A stretch of DNA of 64,000 nt, taken from positions 11,455,283 to 11,519,282 of the forward strand of contig NC_052506.1 in the NCBI RefSeq assembly GCF_014356525.2, in the 5' to 3' direction. Position numbers and translations under genes: made by a program. Below the pieces are notes generated by a model. It did not search any database. It saw nothing but the letters and a program-made list of their open reading frames with translations, and had not been told where the DNA came from. The DNA comes from Nilaparvata lugens (lineage: Eukaryota; Arthropoda; Insecta; Hemiptera; Delphacidae). Below, piece after piece: positions 20,860-33,461 of the stretch (positions within the stretch are counted from its first letter, which is position 1; the number at the start of each line of letters is the position of its first letter).

Positions 20860-21603
20860 AACATAATTGACCGAACGTAGTGAGTAATTATCATTTGTCT
20901 TTCTGCATGTACGCGATTACAGCCAAACGCGTTGATAGAATTTGATGAGATTTGGCAGGAATATTCCTTTTTCAACTGCGCGTCGATATATAGACAAGAT
21001 TTTTTGAAATTTTGCATTTTAAGGATAATATGGGAAGAAAAGGAATTCCTCCATACTCTGATATCACTATAATCATCTTCTTTGAAGATAGGATTAATCA
21101 GACTATAGAATTATTCATAATCAGCTGACAAGTGGATTATTCATTGCATGCATTACAAAGATGTCTGGCCGTGTCTATTTCTACAAGGTCCAGGTGTGAT
21201 AAGTACAACATTGAACTTGTTTCAATATTGTTTATGATGCGTGCCCATCAGTATCAATATTCTCACATTTGAAAAACAAATTTAATAGGTGATTGAAAAT
21301 GAAATAAAAAATGATTTAATGAACTTAATAATGCTGAAGAAATTATAATATTCTTCATTGAAAAAAATTAATTTTAAAATAGTTGAGAAATATTTTTATC
21401 AGATGAAAAGATTGTCACGGAACTGGATAAATTATCATATTATGGGATACAAATTCAAACGTGAACTGAGTTTTTACTAAGTGAAGTGAGTAAATTATGA
21501 TTGAAATGTGAATTGTGATTCAACTGAATCAACTAGAACAGGTGACATCAGATACTTGTGGGTGAGAAAACTGCGTGAGGTCTACTGTTCACAGAACTAC
21601 TAG
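20860..21603 (+). repeat. Three-copy dispersed repeat, longest copy
   Basis: It runs from gaccgaacgtagtgag to ctgttcacagaactactag and is the most complete of three copies (others 2217-2760 minus and 12768-13397). The borders GACCGA...GTGAG and the CTAGTAGTTCTGTG complement recur. No coding capacity and no clear terminal inverted repeat. Confidence 0.7.
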
Positions 21604-22064
21604 TTATCTAGTTGAAAGAATGTGATGGATAGAACTAAGGTACCTAGAATAGGTATTCTAGGTACATTGGATAGAACGTTTGGTTCAATATGAGAATACT
21701 TTTAATTCATTGTAAGAATATGTTTGATTCAACCCAAGATATGACAGTAACATGTGAAAGTGGACTGAGCTATTCTAAAAACCTGCGGAATTCTAAAGTT
21801 CACTCTACTGAAACAATCACATCTCGTATTCTATAACGCTTGTTACAATAGATAATATAATTACTGTAATGCACTCTAATAATGTGATATTGTAATGTGT
21901 AATTGTGTGAGCTGTACTGAGGTTAGTTGCCCCTGACAGGCTTAGGCTATGCAACATTGAACACATCTGTTCCTGACTGCTTTAAACCTTGCAAACGACA
22001 AAGCTGGTTGGATCACTGTAGTAGAACATAATAGCCCCTATTGACCAAGGTCAGGCTCACATCA
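21604..22064. other. Unique spacer
   Basis: No gene. A short perfect mirror of ctagaatagg sits at 21649-21664. Confidence 0.35.
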
Positions 22065-22300
22065 AATTAAAATCAAATCAAATTTATTTCGCCACAACAA
22101 AAATAATACAACAAAAATAATTATCCTCAATACAAAGTTGAAAAAAGACATATTGATCAATATTTGAATATACACGAAAAACAACTTTGTCAAAACAAAT
22201 TAACATGTTTGGCGCTGCCTGCAAAACCGAAGTTCGAGTGCTGGCAGCGTGTATCGATATTGATTTTTAATATTTGCTGACATTATTCTATATCACAATT
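22065..22300 (-). mobile_element. LINE 3' UTR, minus strand
   Basis: On the minus strand the sequence ends gtggcgaaataaatttgatt followed by a second ttgatttt unit. No coding part is recognisable. Confidence 0.45.
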
Positions 22301-23070
22301 TATCCTGGACTGGATAGAACATGTGCGAGGAGCAAGATTAAAATTAGGTAGTATTAAAAATTGAAAAGTTTAAAAATAAAAAATTGTTTAAAAAATTAAT
22401 TTGAAAATAACTATAACGCAACTTTTGTTCAGAAGATCTTTTGGTAGAGGAGGCAACATTGATCTACTTTCTAACTCCTTCCATAAAAATTATGTTTTCA
22501 TTCAGCAGAATGGGTTCTACCTGTTAGCCCAAATATGAAATTAATAGTTATATCATATAATCTGTGAAATAACATCATAGTAAAATAACATCATGTATAG
22601 TAACATCATAGTTTTTGAGATTTTTTCAATACAAAGTAACAAATTAAAAACATAAATTTGAACTTATAGTGCTAAATAACGAAGAGATAATGTGGATTCA
22701 CGTATTAATTTAGACTATAGAAGTATTACGTGTTACTGAAAAGATGTACGACCAGAATTTTCGTGTTGTTTTAAAAGCAAAAGAAGCTTTTATTTGAGCT
22801 TTTATCAATGGGACCTATTTTATTTGAGCAATGGGAGCTTTTATTAATGGGACCTATTTTATTTGAGTTCTCCTCTATTTACTTGAGTTTCCTCTTATTT
22901 TCTCTCAATTAAAGTCTATCTAGTTGATGACTATACTGTCTACTTAGCAAGAGCAGTGTATCTTACTATAGTTACATGACAGTTGAACAGTTTATTCAAT
23001 TGGGTAAACGTTTTTTAACCAAACAAGACAGGCATTAATGGAATTCCTTCTTATACCTCAGTTATTCTCT
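22301..23070. other. AT-rich spacer
   Basis: No gene. A small duplicated phrase (atgggacctattttatttga) lies at 22807-22868. Confidence 0.35.
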
Positions 23071-23425
23071 TTACTGTGCTATTTGTTCTTCTACAAAGAA
23101 TCTCGACTATCAATTGGAATTCATTTAAATATTTTGTTTGAATTTTACATAGAACTGAACAGAAATAGATCTACATATAATTTTCCAACTTACGATATTT
23201 TCTGCTGAGACTATAAATAATATGACAACTGCTAATTCTGAGAGTACTGTGCAATTTACTGTGCTATTTGTTCATCTATAAAGAATCTCGATTTTTAATT
23301 GGAATAATTTTTTTAATTTAGTTTGAATTTTACAGAGAACTGTACTGCAATACACATAACTCAATCCCAACTCATAATATTTTTCTGCTGAGAGTATAAA
23401 TATGACAACTGTTAATAACTGAGGA
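23071..23425 (+). repeat. 185 bp tandem duplication
   Basis: Unit 1 starts ttactgtgctatttgttc at 23071 and unit 2 at 23256. Both end in ctgctgaga-tataaat-atgacaact. The minus-strand frame 23272-23463 follows the repeat. Confidence 0.75.
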
Positions 23426-24319
23426 ATTTGTAAGCAGTGATGAGCAAACTTCAACCTGTCCAATAGGAATAGTGATAATCATCCCAGTTGAATATTACTT
23501 CATTGAGTCTTTTTCTACTATAGTCGAAGTACCTACTCATAATTCACTCCTCAAGTACTAGAATTTGTTCAACGGCAATTACCATAAAAATCCTACTGCT
23601 CTTCAAAATTGTTATCGATCATCAAGTTGATACCGTAAAATATCATACATTTATCCTGATCATATATCCAGACAATGAACCTGGCTATAGGCGTCTTTAC
23701 GAGCGAGAATGTGGTTTCGAGAAGCACCTGCTTGAAAGCAAAAGCGGCAGGCAAGTGCCACCGTAATGTTTTCGAGGATGAAGGAGAGCGGGGTGGTAAG
23801 GCAGTCCAGACGCTCGTAAAACGCCACAAAAGATGGGCGTCCATGACGGGGAGTGCATGAATGGAGAGATGAGGTGAGGAAGAGTCGACTGAAGATGAAA
23901 TGCAGCTTGATATTATATTGCTGGCTGGAATTATTATTAGTTCTCTTCAGGCGGCCCTACACTCGCCGGTTAGGGCGTGGCGTCACGGCCTCCACCACAT
24001 AATCACCTCAATCAAAACTCTCGGGCAGGTGCACCACAAAAATTAAAACCGAGATGAATGGGAAGGGTGGACGTCGACTGAGTATCAAACATCTCGCAAC
24101 AAGCTTGGAATGAAGCGTGAAGAATATTTACCACAAAAACCAGTTTATCTTCGACTTGTTGAATAGTTCATCATTTTCCAAAGTAGCTTGTCAATACCGT
24201 ATTCAATCATTTATCTAGAAATATACAAATCATAGGAATGATTGGGAGAAGACGAACAGGCTCAAGTTGATTTCTCACCTTGATTTCTATGGAATAAAAC
24301 TTGTTGAATAATGTCTTAA
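23426..24319. other. Spacer with a GC-richer patch
   Basis: 23690-24080 is GC-richer with overlapping short frames on both strands (23593-23844 minus, 23675-23860 plus). No gene is supported. Confidence 0.35.
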
Positions 24320-24486
24320 CCTCCTGTAATACAAGGTCCTGGCCTAGAATCTAATACAGGATTGGTGAAAAAGATTTAAAATTTAAAAAAAAAATACCAG
24401 TTGATCTTTTTCACCAATCATGTATTTGATTCTAGGCCTACACTGTGACGTTGCAATATCGTAGGCCAGGGCCTTGTATTAGAGGT
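24320..24486. mobile_element. Palindromic MITE, asymmetric arms
   Basis: taatacaaggtcctggccta on the left pairs with ggccagggccttgtatta on the right, and gattggtgaaaaagat pairs with atctttttcaccaatc. The left arm lacks about 27 bases present in the right arm (between ggccta repeats), a deletion explained by that short direct repeat. Confidence 0.7.
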
Positions 24487-25247
24487 GGCTATGATAATGT
24501 AGAACATGAAATGTCAATATAATTTGTAGCTTCTCAACTACAGCTGTAAGGCTAGCTACAGACACATTGATTTTTTGTTCGTACGATTTTTAGCCATCCT
24601 TATAAATTCTGTAAGATTAAACAGATGATGTGTGTCAAGTTCCTTTTAATAAGATATTATTCATAAGGACGGCCTAAAATCTAATGTCGATGTGTGTAAC
24701 TGGCTTTATTTACTGCTAAGCTTTTGTCGGTATTGTGAGAGCCTGATCTGCTTTATCCTGAGATGCATACGCATCTTATGATGTTGACCTTTTCTGCTGC
24801 TATTCCATTTGCTCAACTGTATCATCTGATAGTACTACACCTATTCAAATAGTACAACAATTTCAATAATTTAAGGTTGTAATAAACCTGGTAATACTGT
24901 TTTTGTCATAGTCATTCAATTTCAGCTGTTTTCCATGCATGAAATCAATCCGGTTAACAGCTGTTTGCAAAACAAATAAACATGATGATTCTCATTACAG
25001 CATACTGTACTGTGATAAAACCATATGTTTTCTCTACAGTCGAGTATGTTTCCTAGTTCCGAAATAGGAACAGAAACACTGGTACAAAAAATCGCCTTTT
25101 AGCGCTCCAGGTGGAAGTTTTGCCAACTACAATCAAGAAATTCCTGACTCGGAATTTGTAAACTAGGGTATGTTTAGAGAATGCATGTAGTAACTTCAGC
25201 ACAAGCAAGCAATGTTTTCTATTTCCCAATTATTCTCATTTAGATTA
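24487..25247. other. Unique spacer
   Basis: Nothing recognised. Confidence 0.35.
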
Positions 25248-25586
25248 TTATGACAAAAAATAGTGTACGTTACTTGGACGTAGATGTCTTTTGCAGTGCT
25301 CGAATGAAATTCTAGTCTCGGCTGACGCCTCCACTTGAAACATCATTCTCGCCTGCATAAGGCCCTTTCCCATACTTGTTACGTAAAATACTACTTCCTT
25401 GGTCCATTGTGATTCAATAACCGAAATTGTCATGAACAACCAAACTTTCTGATTGTGTGATAATGGATTCAAATTTTTCAGCCTCGCACATGAGTGTGAC
25501 ACTTCATATGAGCCTTGAAGCATGAATCGATCCATGGAAGCATCAAACATGAAATAAAAATAATAATTTTCTTGAGGCAACTCCAT
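25248..25586 (-). other. Unassigned 112-codon open frame
   Basis: The translation starts MELPQENYYFYFMFDASMD and ends RPSNVHYFLS. Composition is balanced, without low-complexity runs, and local GC is slightly above the flanks. I recognise no domain, signal peptide or membrane segment, and no splice sites or promoter are evident. It may be a chance frame or an exon of an unknown gene. Kept only because its composition is unusual for this window. Confidence 0.2.
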
Positions 25587-26406
25587 AGCTATTCTCTAAA
25601 GCTAAGAACAAGTCAATTTAGAAGTTATCGTACATACTAGAATACCTATTCAATCATGCAACGACAATAATTAGTTTCAAAAGCCAGAGCTATTCGCATA
25701 TTAAGAGCACCAGACAATTCCAGCGACAAAAAATCGAATGAAAAGCATTCAACGCAATTAAAACATAACTGGCATACCGACTCGCGTGCGACTCGGTTCC
25801 TGGACTTGAAATTCCGGCATTCCTTGTCGTGTGCAAGAGAGACGACAAATAGCTTATAGTGGGTGGATGTGCTCTGGAAATAGTGGTTATAGTGAAAGAT
25901 ATATTTATAACCAAGATCGTGGTAGAAGTGATGGTTATTACAACAGGGAGAGGTTATAGTTATTTGGCACCTGCCTCTCCGGTTGGAGAAAGCACCTGTC
26001 CTGTCAGGTAAGTGTGACACGACCTGTTACATTCTTCTATTTTTATAGTCTTCTATTCTCACCAGAAAAATCAGGTAGAGGATAACGTTGTATTTCATAG
26101 GATTAAAAAATTAACTTCTATCATACTCAATTAACTCCTATAAGCTAGTATCATTCTAATTGTCGTATATTGTTCTATGAGACTTATGGATAAGTAATTT
26201 AGGAACAATTTTCAACCACTCCCTCATAATCGATTCAGGTGCATGTTCCGGATGACATGAAATTGTGTTAATATTGCTGCGTGAAAGTGTGAAATCACAA
26301 TTTCTCTGATAAAATTTGACAATTTGCTCTAAAAATTTCAGAAGGGTATAAAAAACAAGGACATAGAATAATTATTTTGTTGTTGATGAAATAGATTGAA
26401 ATCCAT
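25587..26406. other. Unique spacer with a consensus splice donor
   Basis: At 26007-26013 the plus strand has CAG followed by GTAAGTG, a perfect 5' splice-site consensus, after a GC-richer stretch. No convincing exon frame leads to it. Confidence 0.25.
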
Positions 26407-26409
26407 TGA

Positions 26410-26574
26410 AGGTGTGCACAGATTTTCGCGCCGCGAACATGAGAAATTCACTTTTAATCTGCTGATGCCAAGCTTTCTATATCCGTATCTTACCGTTTCT
26501 GTAAAAATACAGGTATAGTCAGCTGATTAAAAGTGAATTGCTCATGTTCGCGGCGCGTATATCTGTACGCACCT
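26410..26574. mobile_element. Palindromic PIF-like MITE, TGA duplication
   Basis: The ends are AGGTGTGCACAGA and TCTGTACGCACCT. The arms (cgccgcgaacatgag, cttttaatc-gctgatgcc) are nearly perfect inverted repeats around a short centre. TGA flanks both sides (26407-26409, 26575-26577), fitting the three-base TNA duplications of PIF/Harbinger. Confidence 0.85.
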
Positions 26575-27624
26575 TGAGACAAACATCGAGTAGTAAGGAA
26601 AACCTGCTAGAAGATACTGGGAAAACTGTAACAAGGACATCGTATCCTTAATTAATGTTGAAAAATTAATAGGCTGACGAAAACACTCTTCACATATAGA
26701 TTATTCTCAAATGATGGAATCATTTGAGCTTCATGAGAGCAGACTCGTATACAATTAAATTGTATCGAATACAATTAAATTACAGTATAATATAATTTGA
26801 CATACGATAAAATGATAATTTCGAATACATCTCGAATACAATTGAATTATAATATGATGTGCTATCCGATAAAATTATAATTTCCATAAGTTGAAAGTTT
26901 AATAGTTAGGATTTTATAGATGTTGTCATGAATCAATAAAATATGTTGATATGGTTAGTAATGGATGCTGTTACGGGACGATCAAGTACAATGCTGTACT
27001 TGATATAATCAAGTCTTACTTTCTGTTAGCATTATTGATCATGTAGGTTTCTAGGCAGTATTGGGAGCCGAAATTGAAAAGTTGAATTAAGTCGAAGATT
27101 GGGCGAAATGAGATCGTCTCCTAATTCCATTTCGAAGGTTGGCAAACAAAAGTTAGAATTCGGATGTTTGAAAGTGGCAAGCCTGAGGTTCGCAGCGAAA
27201 CACGGGTAATGGTATCGATGTGCATTATGCAGCAACTGCCTAAGTTCGCTCAGAGTCGGAAAGTTGGTCTCAGAGCAAGAGGAGGATAGAGTAACGGGAG
27301 GATAGAGTGAGATAGGTGAGGGAGCAATACCTGAGGGAGTTCGATACACGACGAATAGTTGTAGCTATACTGGGCTGCGAGCTCAGCTACAACTGTGAAC
27401 GCAAAGTTCCATACCAGCCTTCATCTACAACCAACCCAACACTCACACAAAATACAACATTATCGCACTCACAGACGCGTCTGCTCTGATTTCAACTCTT
27501 TCCGAAGTTTTTTATGTTACTTGAGAATTTTATAAGAGACTTGGGCCTACTCTTCGTCCCATCAAATACATGAATGACATACTGTTGATATTGTCTTATT
27601 AGATAGAAAAGTAGAGAGGTAGCT
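26575..27624. other. Unique spacer
   Basis: 26740-26890 repeats cgaatacaatt-aatta phrases. 27030-27480 is GC-richer, with a 105-codon minus-strand frame (27032-27349) rich in Pro and Ser that I do not recognise. Confidence 0.35.
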
Positions 27625-27807
27625 CACTACCTTCGTAAACAAAGCCGTAGTGGATTCGTGTGACTTTAGCACAGGTAGGGCTCCTACACCAATGAAAATT
27701 CGTTGATTTCAGCTGATCTATATCAGCTAGTGTTTCTATTGGTGTAGGAGCCCTACCTGTGCTGACGTCACACGAATGCACTACGGCTTTGTTTACGGAG
27801 GTAGTGG
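27625..27807. mobile_element. Palindromic MITE with CACTACC ends
   Basis: cactaccttcgtaaacaaag through gcacaggtagggctcctaca is mirrored by tgtaggagccctacctgtgc and cgg-ctttgtttacgg-ggtagtg around a loop near 27715. TAGCT lies on both sides (27620-27624 and 27809-27813), a possible target duplication. The 60-codon minus-strand frame is part of the palindrome. Confidence 0.8.
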
Positions 27808-28020
27808 GTAGCTAGATACTAGTAAGGAGACACCACCTGATGATGGATAATACTCAACCTAGTAGTTCAAATCGTTCTACTTTTCACCAACAGTCTAATC
27901 ATCAATTAACAACGTGAAGATATTTCATTCACAGAAAGCATACAAGTGACTCCTATTCCAAAAGAATGAATTATAGATTCTTAAATGAGGGATGACTCAC
28001 CAGAGCCCGCTTATTAATGT
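27808..28020. other. Unassigned spacer
   Basis: No feature seen. Confidence 0.35.
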
Positions 28021-28130
28021 GTCTGCTCCATCTACCTTCATTGTATTATTATTCATCCCATCATCATCACCTAGGCTTAAAATACTTCTAGAAAGTCGCC
28101 TTTGTAAAATAATAAATAAATAAATCTATT
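28021..28130 (+). mobile_element. LINE 3' UTR end
   Basis: catcatcacctaggcttaaa to tcgcctttgtaaaataataa and an (AAAT)n tail. The reverse complement of the same piece lies at 43436-43505. Confidence 0.5.
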
Positions 28131-28419
28131 AAGTCCGCTTCAATTTATGTTTGTGAGCTTCTAATTAGATGGATGAAGATGAGAGAGAGCTAAATATACC
28201 TATAGTTTGAAGTGGATTAAGAACCATCTTATCAAACCCACAATTTATTCAATGTCTCATAATCATGTAGGAACTATTATGATATATGAAAGTCCTTGAT
28301 CGATACAATCGTAGAGCTCTTTTTATCAAATCGATTCAGTACTGTTTTTCTAGTTTTATTTCATTTAACACAAGATAATGCACGAGTATTCGGAAGAGAA
28401 GGTGAGTTCAATTTCAATT
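28131..28419. other. AT-rich spacer
   Basis: No feature seen. Confidence 0.35.
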
Positions 28420-28710
28420 TTTAATTGCATCCCAAACATCCGAATAATCAGACTGAGGATAAGTCAAATAAGAGCAACCTAGGGGAGGTTCTCAATACAT
28501 ATCTTCTAGTTATACCTTACCTGCCTATTACATGGGAAACCATAGTTGGCAAGGTATTTTCCCCTTTTTCTTCCAGCACACATCATTTTAGCAATATTGT
28601 CTTTAATGTGTTAATATCATTGTTACTGTTATTGTTATTGATTTGTTGTATATTGCTTTTACTCATTGTATTTTTGTGTGTTGTGAATAAATTGAAATTG
28701 AAATTTATTA
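28420..28710 (+). mobile_element. LINE 3' UTR end
   Basis: accttacctgcctattacat and gggaaaccatagttggcaag recur reversed at 59590-59650. The end (gaataaattgaaattgaaat) matches 14430-14455. The 102-codon frame here ends in T-rich UTR and is not a gene. Confidence 0.5.
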
Positions 28711-30341
28711 AATTTCGTAATTATCAAAAATAGCATAATCACATTGATAAAATACTGTTATTATACAATAGTAACATGAGTTTGAGTGGGATTATGGTTA
28801 TCTTCTATTCAATGAAATTCACATGGTTGACTGATCATGATAAGTATGAATGACCCAAATGGATGTCAACTGGCATTGGAAAATTGATGAAGTAGTGATG
28901 CATAAATGTTAATTAGGCGAAAAACGAAATCGAGCATAAATTCAATACTGGAAAAATTTAGTGAAACTTTACGAACGATCTCCGTGACAAATCTGGTACT
29001 GCCATTGATCAATATCACGTTTTTTGTCCATGAAGTAAATCCCGACACTTCATCATTGTTCAATTTTCCAAGGTGTAAAAGAAAAACACGGCGGCAAAGA
29101 GTAAAAATGAAATTGCACTTGCCTTTCTTCATTGGACTTTTCTATTAGATTTTCAAGCGATGAAAGCTTTGAAACTCACAGGTTTTGTGTGTGCAATTTT
29201 TTCCGTGCTATATTACAGCGGTGATAAATGGAAGAGTGTGATGATGAATAAAAACGATGCGAGACGAAAAGAGTGTAAGGGAATAAATATCAGTTTTTAC
29301 TCTTTTCGCCGGAACCGAGTGAGAATCAAAAGTAAATTGAAGGTTTGCCTGTCGGATGAAAGATTGCCGAAGGGAAATTCTGTTTGATGTGCTGGTAGGT
29401 AGGTACGGCAAATGCTTGCCAATGAGGATTGTTCGAGGGAGGCCGGATATATAGGGGGTCCGACGAGTGAGGGTATTTTTATACTCGTATGTGATGAGGA
29501 CTGGGGAATCATGACCCATCTAGCAATATACATATGTGTGTGTGAAGGGCCATGTGATTATGCATGGTCTCATATCTCCATCGGACCAAAGCTTGATACA
29601 GCAGAAAAAGCCCATAGGCTTTCAATAATAAAAAAGCTTTTCAGATTGTACTTACATGAGACGGATGAAGAAACAGAGTGATTGGATTGTGAAAGAAATT
29701 GATAAACGATGTGTTTGCAGTACGAAAAGGTTGAATATAAGCTGGCCGTGGGCTTATAATTTCAGTAGTCCCCCATTATTATTCATTTCTGCAACGGAAT
29801 TTGATGGGATTTTCTCAATATATCTTGTCTTTCATGTATCCTGTAAGAGGTGATGGAACTGAATCTTTCATCCTGTTTACTTCAAGTATAGATGTGGAGT
29901 GGAAAAAAATCAAGGGAGATTTCTCTGATAAAAGACAATATGATACTAACTTCTTCATCGTCATTCTCAGTTTGAGGATTAGGTTTATTAATTAACCATT
30001 CCAGGAATCTATCTTCTTCATGGGCTACCTACTTCTTCTTTCAAGTTGGTCTTTAGTTTTGAACTTACCAGGTGGCATTCTATTCAAATGACTGCACATA
30101 TCGCACTTATATTGAATAATTGTTTTATGTGAAGGAGAAACCTATAAAACCTGCCTCATTTCAGTATTTCTGATTCTATCAATTCCAGTGCAACCAAATA
30201 CACTCCTCAGGAATTTCTGCAGCTTGAATTCGACCATCCAATTCCAGTGTGTGGGATAATACTATTATTACTATTCAATTTGAACATTACCATTATCTTG
30301 TTCAATATTATCAACACTATAGTCTCAAGTGCTCTAGTAAC
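28711..30341. other. Unique spacer without a supported gene
   Basis: Several frames of 60-103 codons overlap on both strands (28866-29132 minus, 28906-29148 plus, 29160-29387 plus, 29208-29519 minus, 29412-29681 plus). None shows a domain or splice pattern. 29100-29700 is less AT-rich than the flanks. Confidence 0.35.
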
Positions 30342-30755
30342 AGAAAAATTAGAGGAAATATTCCATCTCACATTATTTCATTACCATTTTATCACATCGA
30401 CTTCATCTGCTTCTTTTCAATTTTTTTGTTAATAGACACCTTGTAAATTTTTTCTGCATTCATATTAAACCAATAAATAGCGTTGTAAACAAAGATCTTA
30501 GATTTATTAATACGCTATGAATGAAAGCAAAATGTTGACTTCATTATAATATGATAGTAGCTAACTTCGATTAATATTATATAATATCAGTTTATATTTG
30601 TTGAGTTTTCTACTATCACAATGCAGAAATGTATTATGAATGCAGAAAAATTTACAAGATGTCTATTAACAAAAAAATGAAAAGAAGCAGAGAAAGTCGA
30701 TGTGATAAAATGATAATGAAATATTGTGAGATGGAATATTTCCTCTAATTCTTCT
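30342..30755. repeat. Foldback with about 120 bp arms
   Basis: 30342-30463 (agaaaaattagaggaaatat ... ttctgcattcat) and 30637-30755 (atgaatgcagaaaaatttac ... tcctctaattcttct) are inverted copies with a few differences, separated by about 170 bases. It is probably a MITE or an inverted duplication. No conserved terminus is recognised. Confidence 0.75.
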
Positions 30756-30769
30756 ATCTATTCTTATAT

Positions 30770-31030
30770 CTTATCCCCACTATCTTACTATATTATCCTA
30801 TACTTATCCTTGAGATTTATGATTTCATGATAGAGACTGTGAGCTTCGAATTATTCTTGAAAGACTTATCACAGTTGCTACCTTACTATCTTACCATCTT
30901 ATCCTATATTTATCCTTAAGAGTCACTACCTTACCATCTTATCCTATACTAATATTATCTTTAAGAGCTATTATTTCATGATAGTGACTGTGAGCCTTTT
31001 GTTATTCTTGGAAGACTTATCACAGTTGCC
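30770..31030 (+). repeat. Diverged tandem duplication
   Basis: The phrase ttatgatttcatgatagaga ... gaagacttatcacagttgc at 30815-30890 recurs at 30962-31030, with short tatcctata units between. Confidence 0.65.
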
Positions 31031-31222
31031 CCCTTTTTGTCATTGCCGTTTTATTAAATTCCTCCCTCGGATTATTTGAAGCATTGCGCTCGTATGACAG
31101 CTAGCATTTGGTTATGACAGCGAGTGATGTCAGAGATCGCATCCCATACGAGGCATTCCAGTGCAATCTTACTTCCGACTGTTTCGGTATTGGAGATATG
31201 GAAATTGAGTTGAGCGGCTATA
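31031..31222. other. Short GC-richer spacer
   Basis: Nothing recognised. Confidence 0.35.
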
Positions 31223-31463
31223 TCGATTTAATACTCTTCAGATAAGTAAAGGTAAAAGTCTCTCTACACGGGGCCCTCGACTGAATGAAAAAGTTGTTCT
31301 GATACATGTTATTTTACTCCCTTCCAAAATTTTATCGATTAATGTTATGTCGATTTAATACTCCTCAGATAAGTAAAGGTAAAAGTCTCTCTACACGGGG
31401 CCCTCGACTGAATGAAAAAGTTGTTCTGATTCATGTTATTTTACTCCCTTCCAAAATTTTATC
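31223..31463 (+). repeat. 127 bp tandem duplication, recent
   Basis: Units begin tcgatttaatactc at 31223 and 31350. They differ at only a few positions (ctcttcag/ctcctcag, gatacatg/gattcatg), so the duplication is young. Confidence 0.85.
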
Positions 31464-31710
31464 CGAGGTGCATTTTTAATCAAATAAAAAAAAACATCCA
31501 CGGAACAAAGTGACTTTTTAGATTAAAGTGTTTTATGGTTTAATAAGAATTTTTAATTATAGTTAGTTTAAAAAAAAATGCAATTTCTTTTCGAAAAACA
31601 TTTGAATACAAGCTATCGTTTCACCTTGTGATGACGTGAAATCTATAATCAGAGGAACGAGAATTTTTCTCATTCTATTTTTGTATTTTTCTCGCTAATT
31701 AAAACGAGCT
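31464..31710. other. AT-rich spacer
   Basis: No feature seen. Confidence 0.35.
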
Positions 31711-32060
31711 AGTCTCGAGCTAGTAGAGTAGATTAGAGTGGAGTTCGGTATTGACATTTTACGGTTAGCTCTGTTCATTAGCCTGGTTTTCATTAGAAGA
31801 GTTAGTGGTAGAGTTGGGCAAGTACAAACTATCTTGTGAACTATCCCAATAAAAACGTTCATGGTAGAGTAGAGTCATGATAGAGTGCTAGTTTTTAGTA
31901 GAGTGGGATAGCACCCTGGGATAGTACTCTACCACTTGCCTTCCCCCACCACCGCTTCTCACTCTATTCTACCACTTATATGTTAATGAAAACAGTCTCG
32001 AGCTAGTAGAGTAGATTGGAGTAGAGTTCCGTATTGACATTTTACGGTTAGCTCTGTTCA
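31711..32060 (+). repeat. 67 bp direct repeats around an internal segment
   Basis: agtctcgagctagtagagta ... cggttagctctgttca occurs at 31711-31777 and 31994-32060 with three or four differences. The 216 bases between are rich in tagagt and ctctac phrases, some inverted (agtggtaga / ctaccact). Confidence 0.8.
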
Positions 32061-33282
32061 CTAAACAACACATTCTACCTACTATCAGAGAAATCTTCTA
32101 TAATTGAATATATAAATTATATTATAAATCTTCTATATAAATCTGCTATTATTAATTCTGTGCTACTATTCTCAATTGTAGTGAAAACAGTTACTCGACC
32201 AATTAAGTAGAATAGAGTTAGTATGCCAGTTACTCGACCACTAACTCCACTAGTGGAAACCAGGCATAGTAATAGTATTCTTATCTTATGATGATTGAAA
32301 AAAATAAAAAAATCGATTTTGACAATTCCTTTCAAAATCATTAGCGCTAGAAGAAGAGGAATGCAGAGAAGGTGTTGGCTGAGGGAGGGGAAGGACGACC
32401 GGCGATTGATGGGAGTGTTGAAGTGAAGAGTTGGAGAGTGTTATCCCAGTTACTGGAGGCGAATTGTGGAGGAGGCAAAGGCTCTTCGTGGACTGTAGCG
32501 CCGGTTCAATTAAGTAGGTTTGTTTCAAAATTATTATTTTATTTATAGAATTTATAACTATTATGATGTAGTATGAAATTTGAATACTCCTCAATTAGCT
32601 CTAAGCTGGAGGAGCAACAAAACACTGTATGCATTATGTTGTTATGTAACCTTAAATCAGATAAATAAATTAAAATTGGAAATTGAAATTATTATTATTG
32701 AATTCCAAGTTATATTCTATTTCTTCATTGTAATGGCTTCTATTACTTACTCGTTACTTATTCGAAATATTTTAATTTGCATGGTTAGAATGTCTGTCTC
32801 GGGTACTTGTATCTTAGTTGAGAATTCCAAGTATGAACTCGATCCCGGCCAAATTATTATATTTCAAGGAATGTTCTGGCCTAATTACCGGATTATAATT
32901 AATGTCGGGTCGATCTTCAAAGGCATTCAATTACTGATGTTGAGGCATGTGGTGCATGCTTCAAAGGGCATATCTTAACAGTAAGGAGCAGTATTATTGC
33001 AGTTCTCAGCATCTTAAACAATGCATTATTATTGTAACATGATAATATTCTACATGATATTGTTCTACATGATATGATCTAGTTTTGGTTGTGTTGATTA
33101 GTAGCAATAGCTATCGATTCATTTTTTAATTAGTCTACAAAGTCAAGATTATGACTCCCAATAATAGTTTAAGTTTGATCTCATAAGATCAATTTCTTAT
33201 TTTTTGAATTTCTTAAATTTTAAAGATGAATTGCAAACTAGTTCATGGAAACACTTAGATGGGCTAAACTTGTGCATATCAA
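32061..33282. other. Spacer with a 132-codon frame
   Basis: A plus-strand frame at 32580-32978 has no recognised domain. Near 32665-32695 lies a LINE-tail-like aattgaaattattattatt. 32340-32500 is GC-richer. No gene is supported. Confidence 0.35.
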
Positions 33283-33459
33283 TAAAAACAATATAAATCT
33301 TGTAGTACCCTTTATTATTAAAAACTTTGAAATATTTCAACGAATATTTTTTTTTTTTTAAATAACGATGAGTGAGACTGATTCAAATTACAAAACTTCT
33401 TTTGAAATATTTCAAAGTTTTTAATAATAAAGGGTACTACAAGTTTTTATATTGTTTTT
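33283..33459. mobile_element. Penelope-like terminus foldback
   Basis: Arms 33283-33340 and 33402-33459 contain tgtagtaccctttattatta and ctttgaaatatttcaa and their complements. The outer phrase (aatct-tgtagtaccct) is the terminal phrase of the hammerhead-bearing loci at 9.5 and 47.7 kb. The 60-base centre shows no clear hammerhead. Confidence 0.6.
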
Positions 33460-33461
33460 TT

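Noticed and set aside
29160..29681. Cluster of 75-103 codon frames in a less AT-rich stretch
   Set aside because: They overlap in conflicting strands and frames, with no domain, start context or splice pattern.
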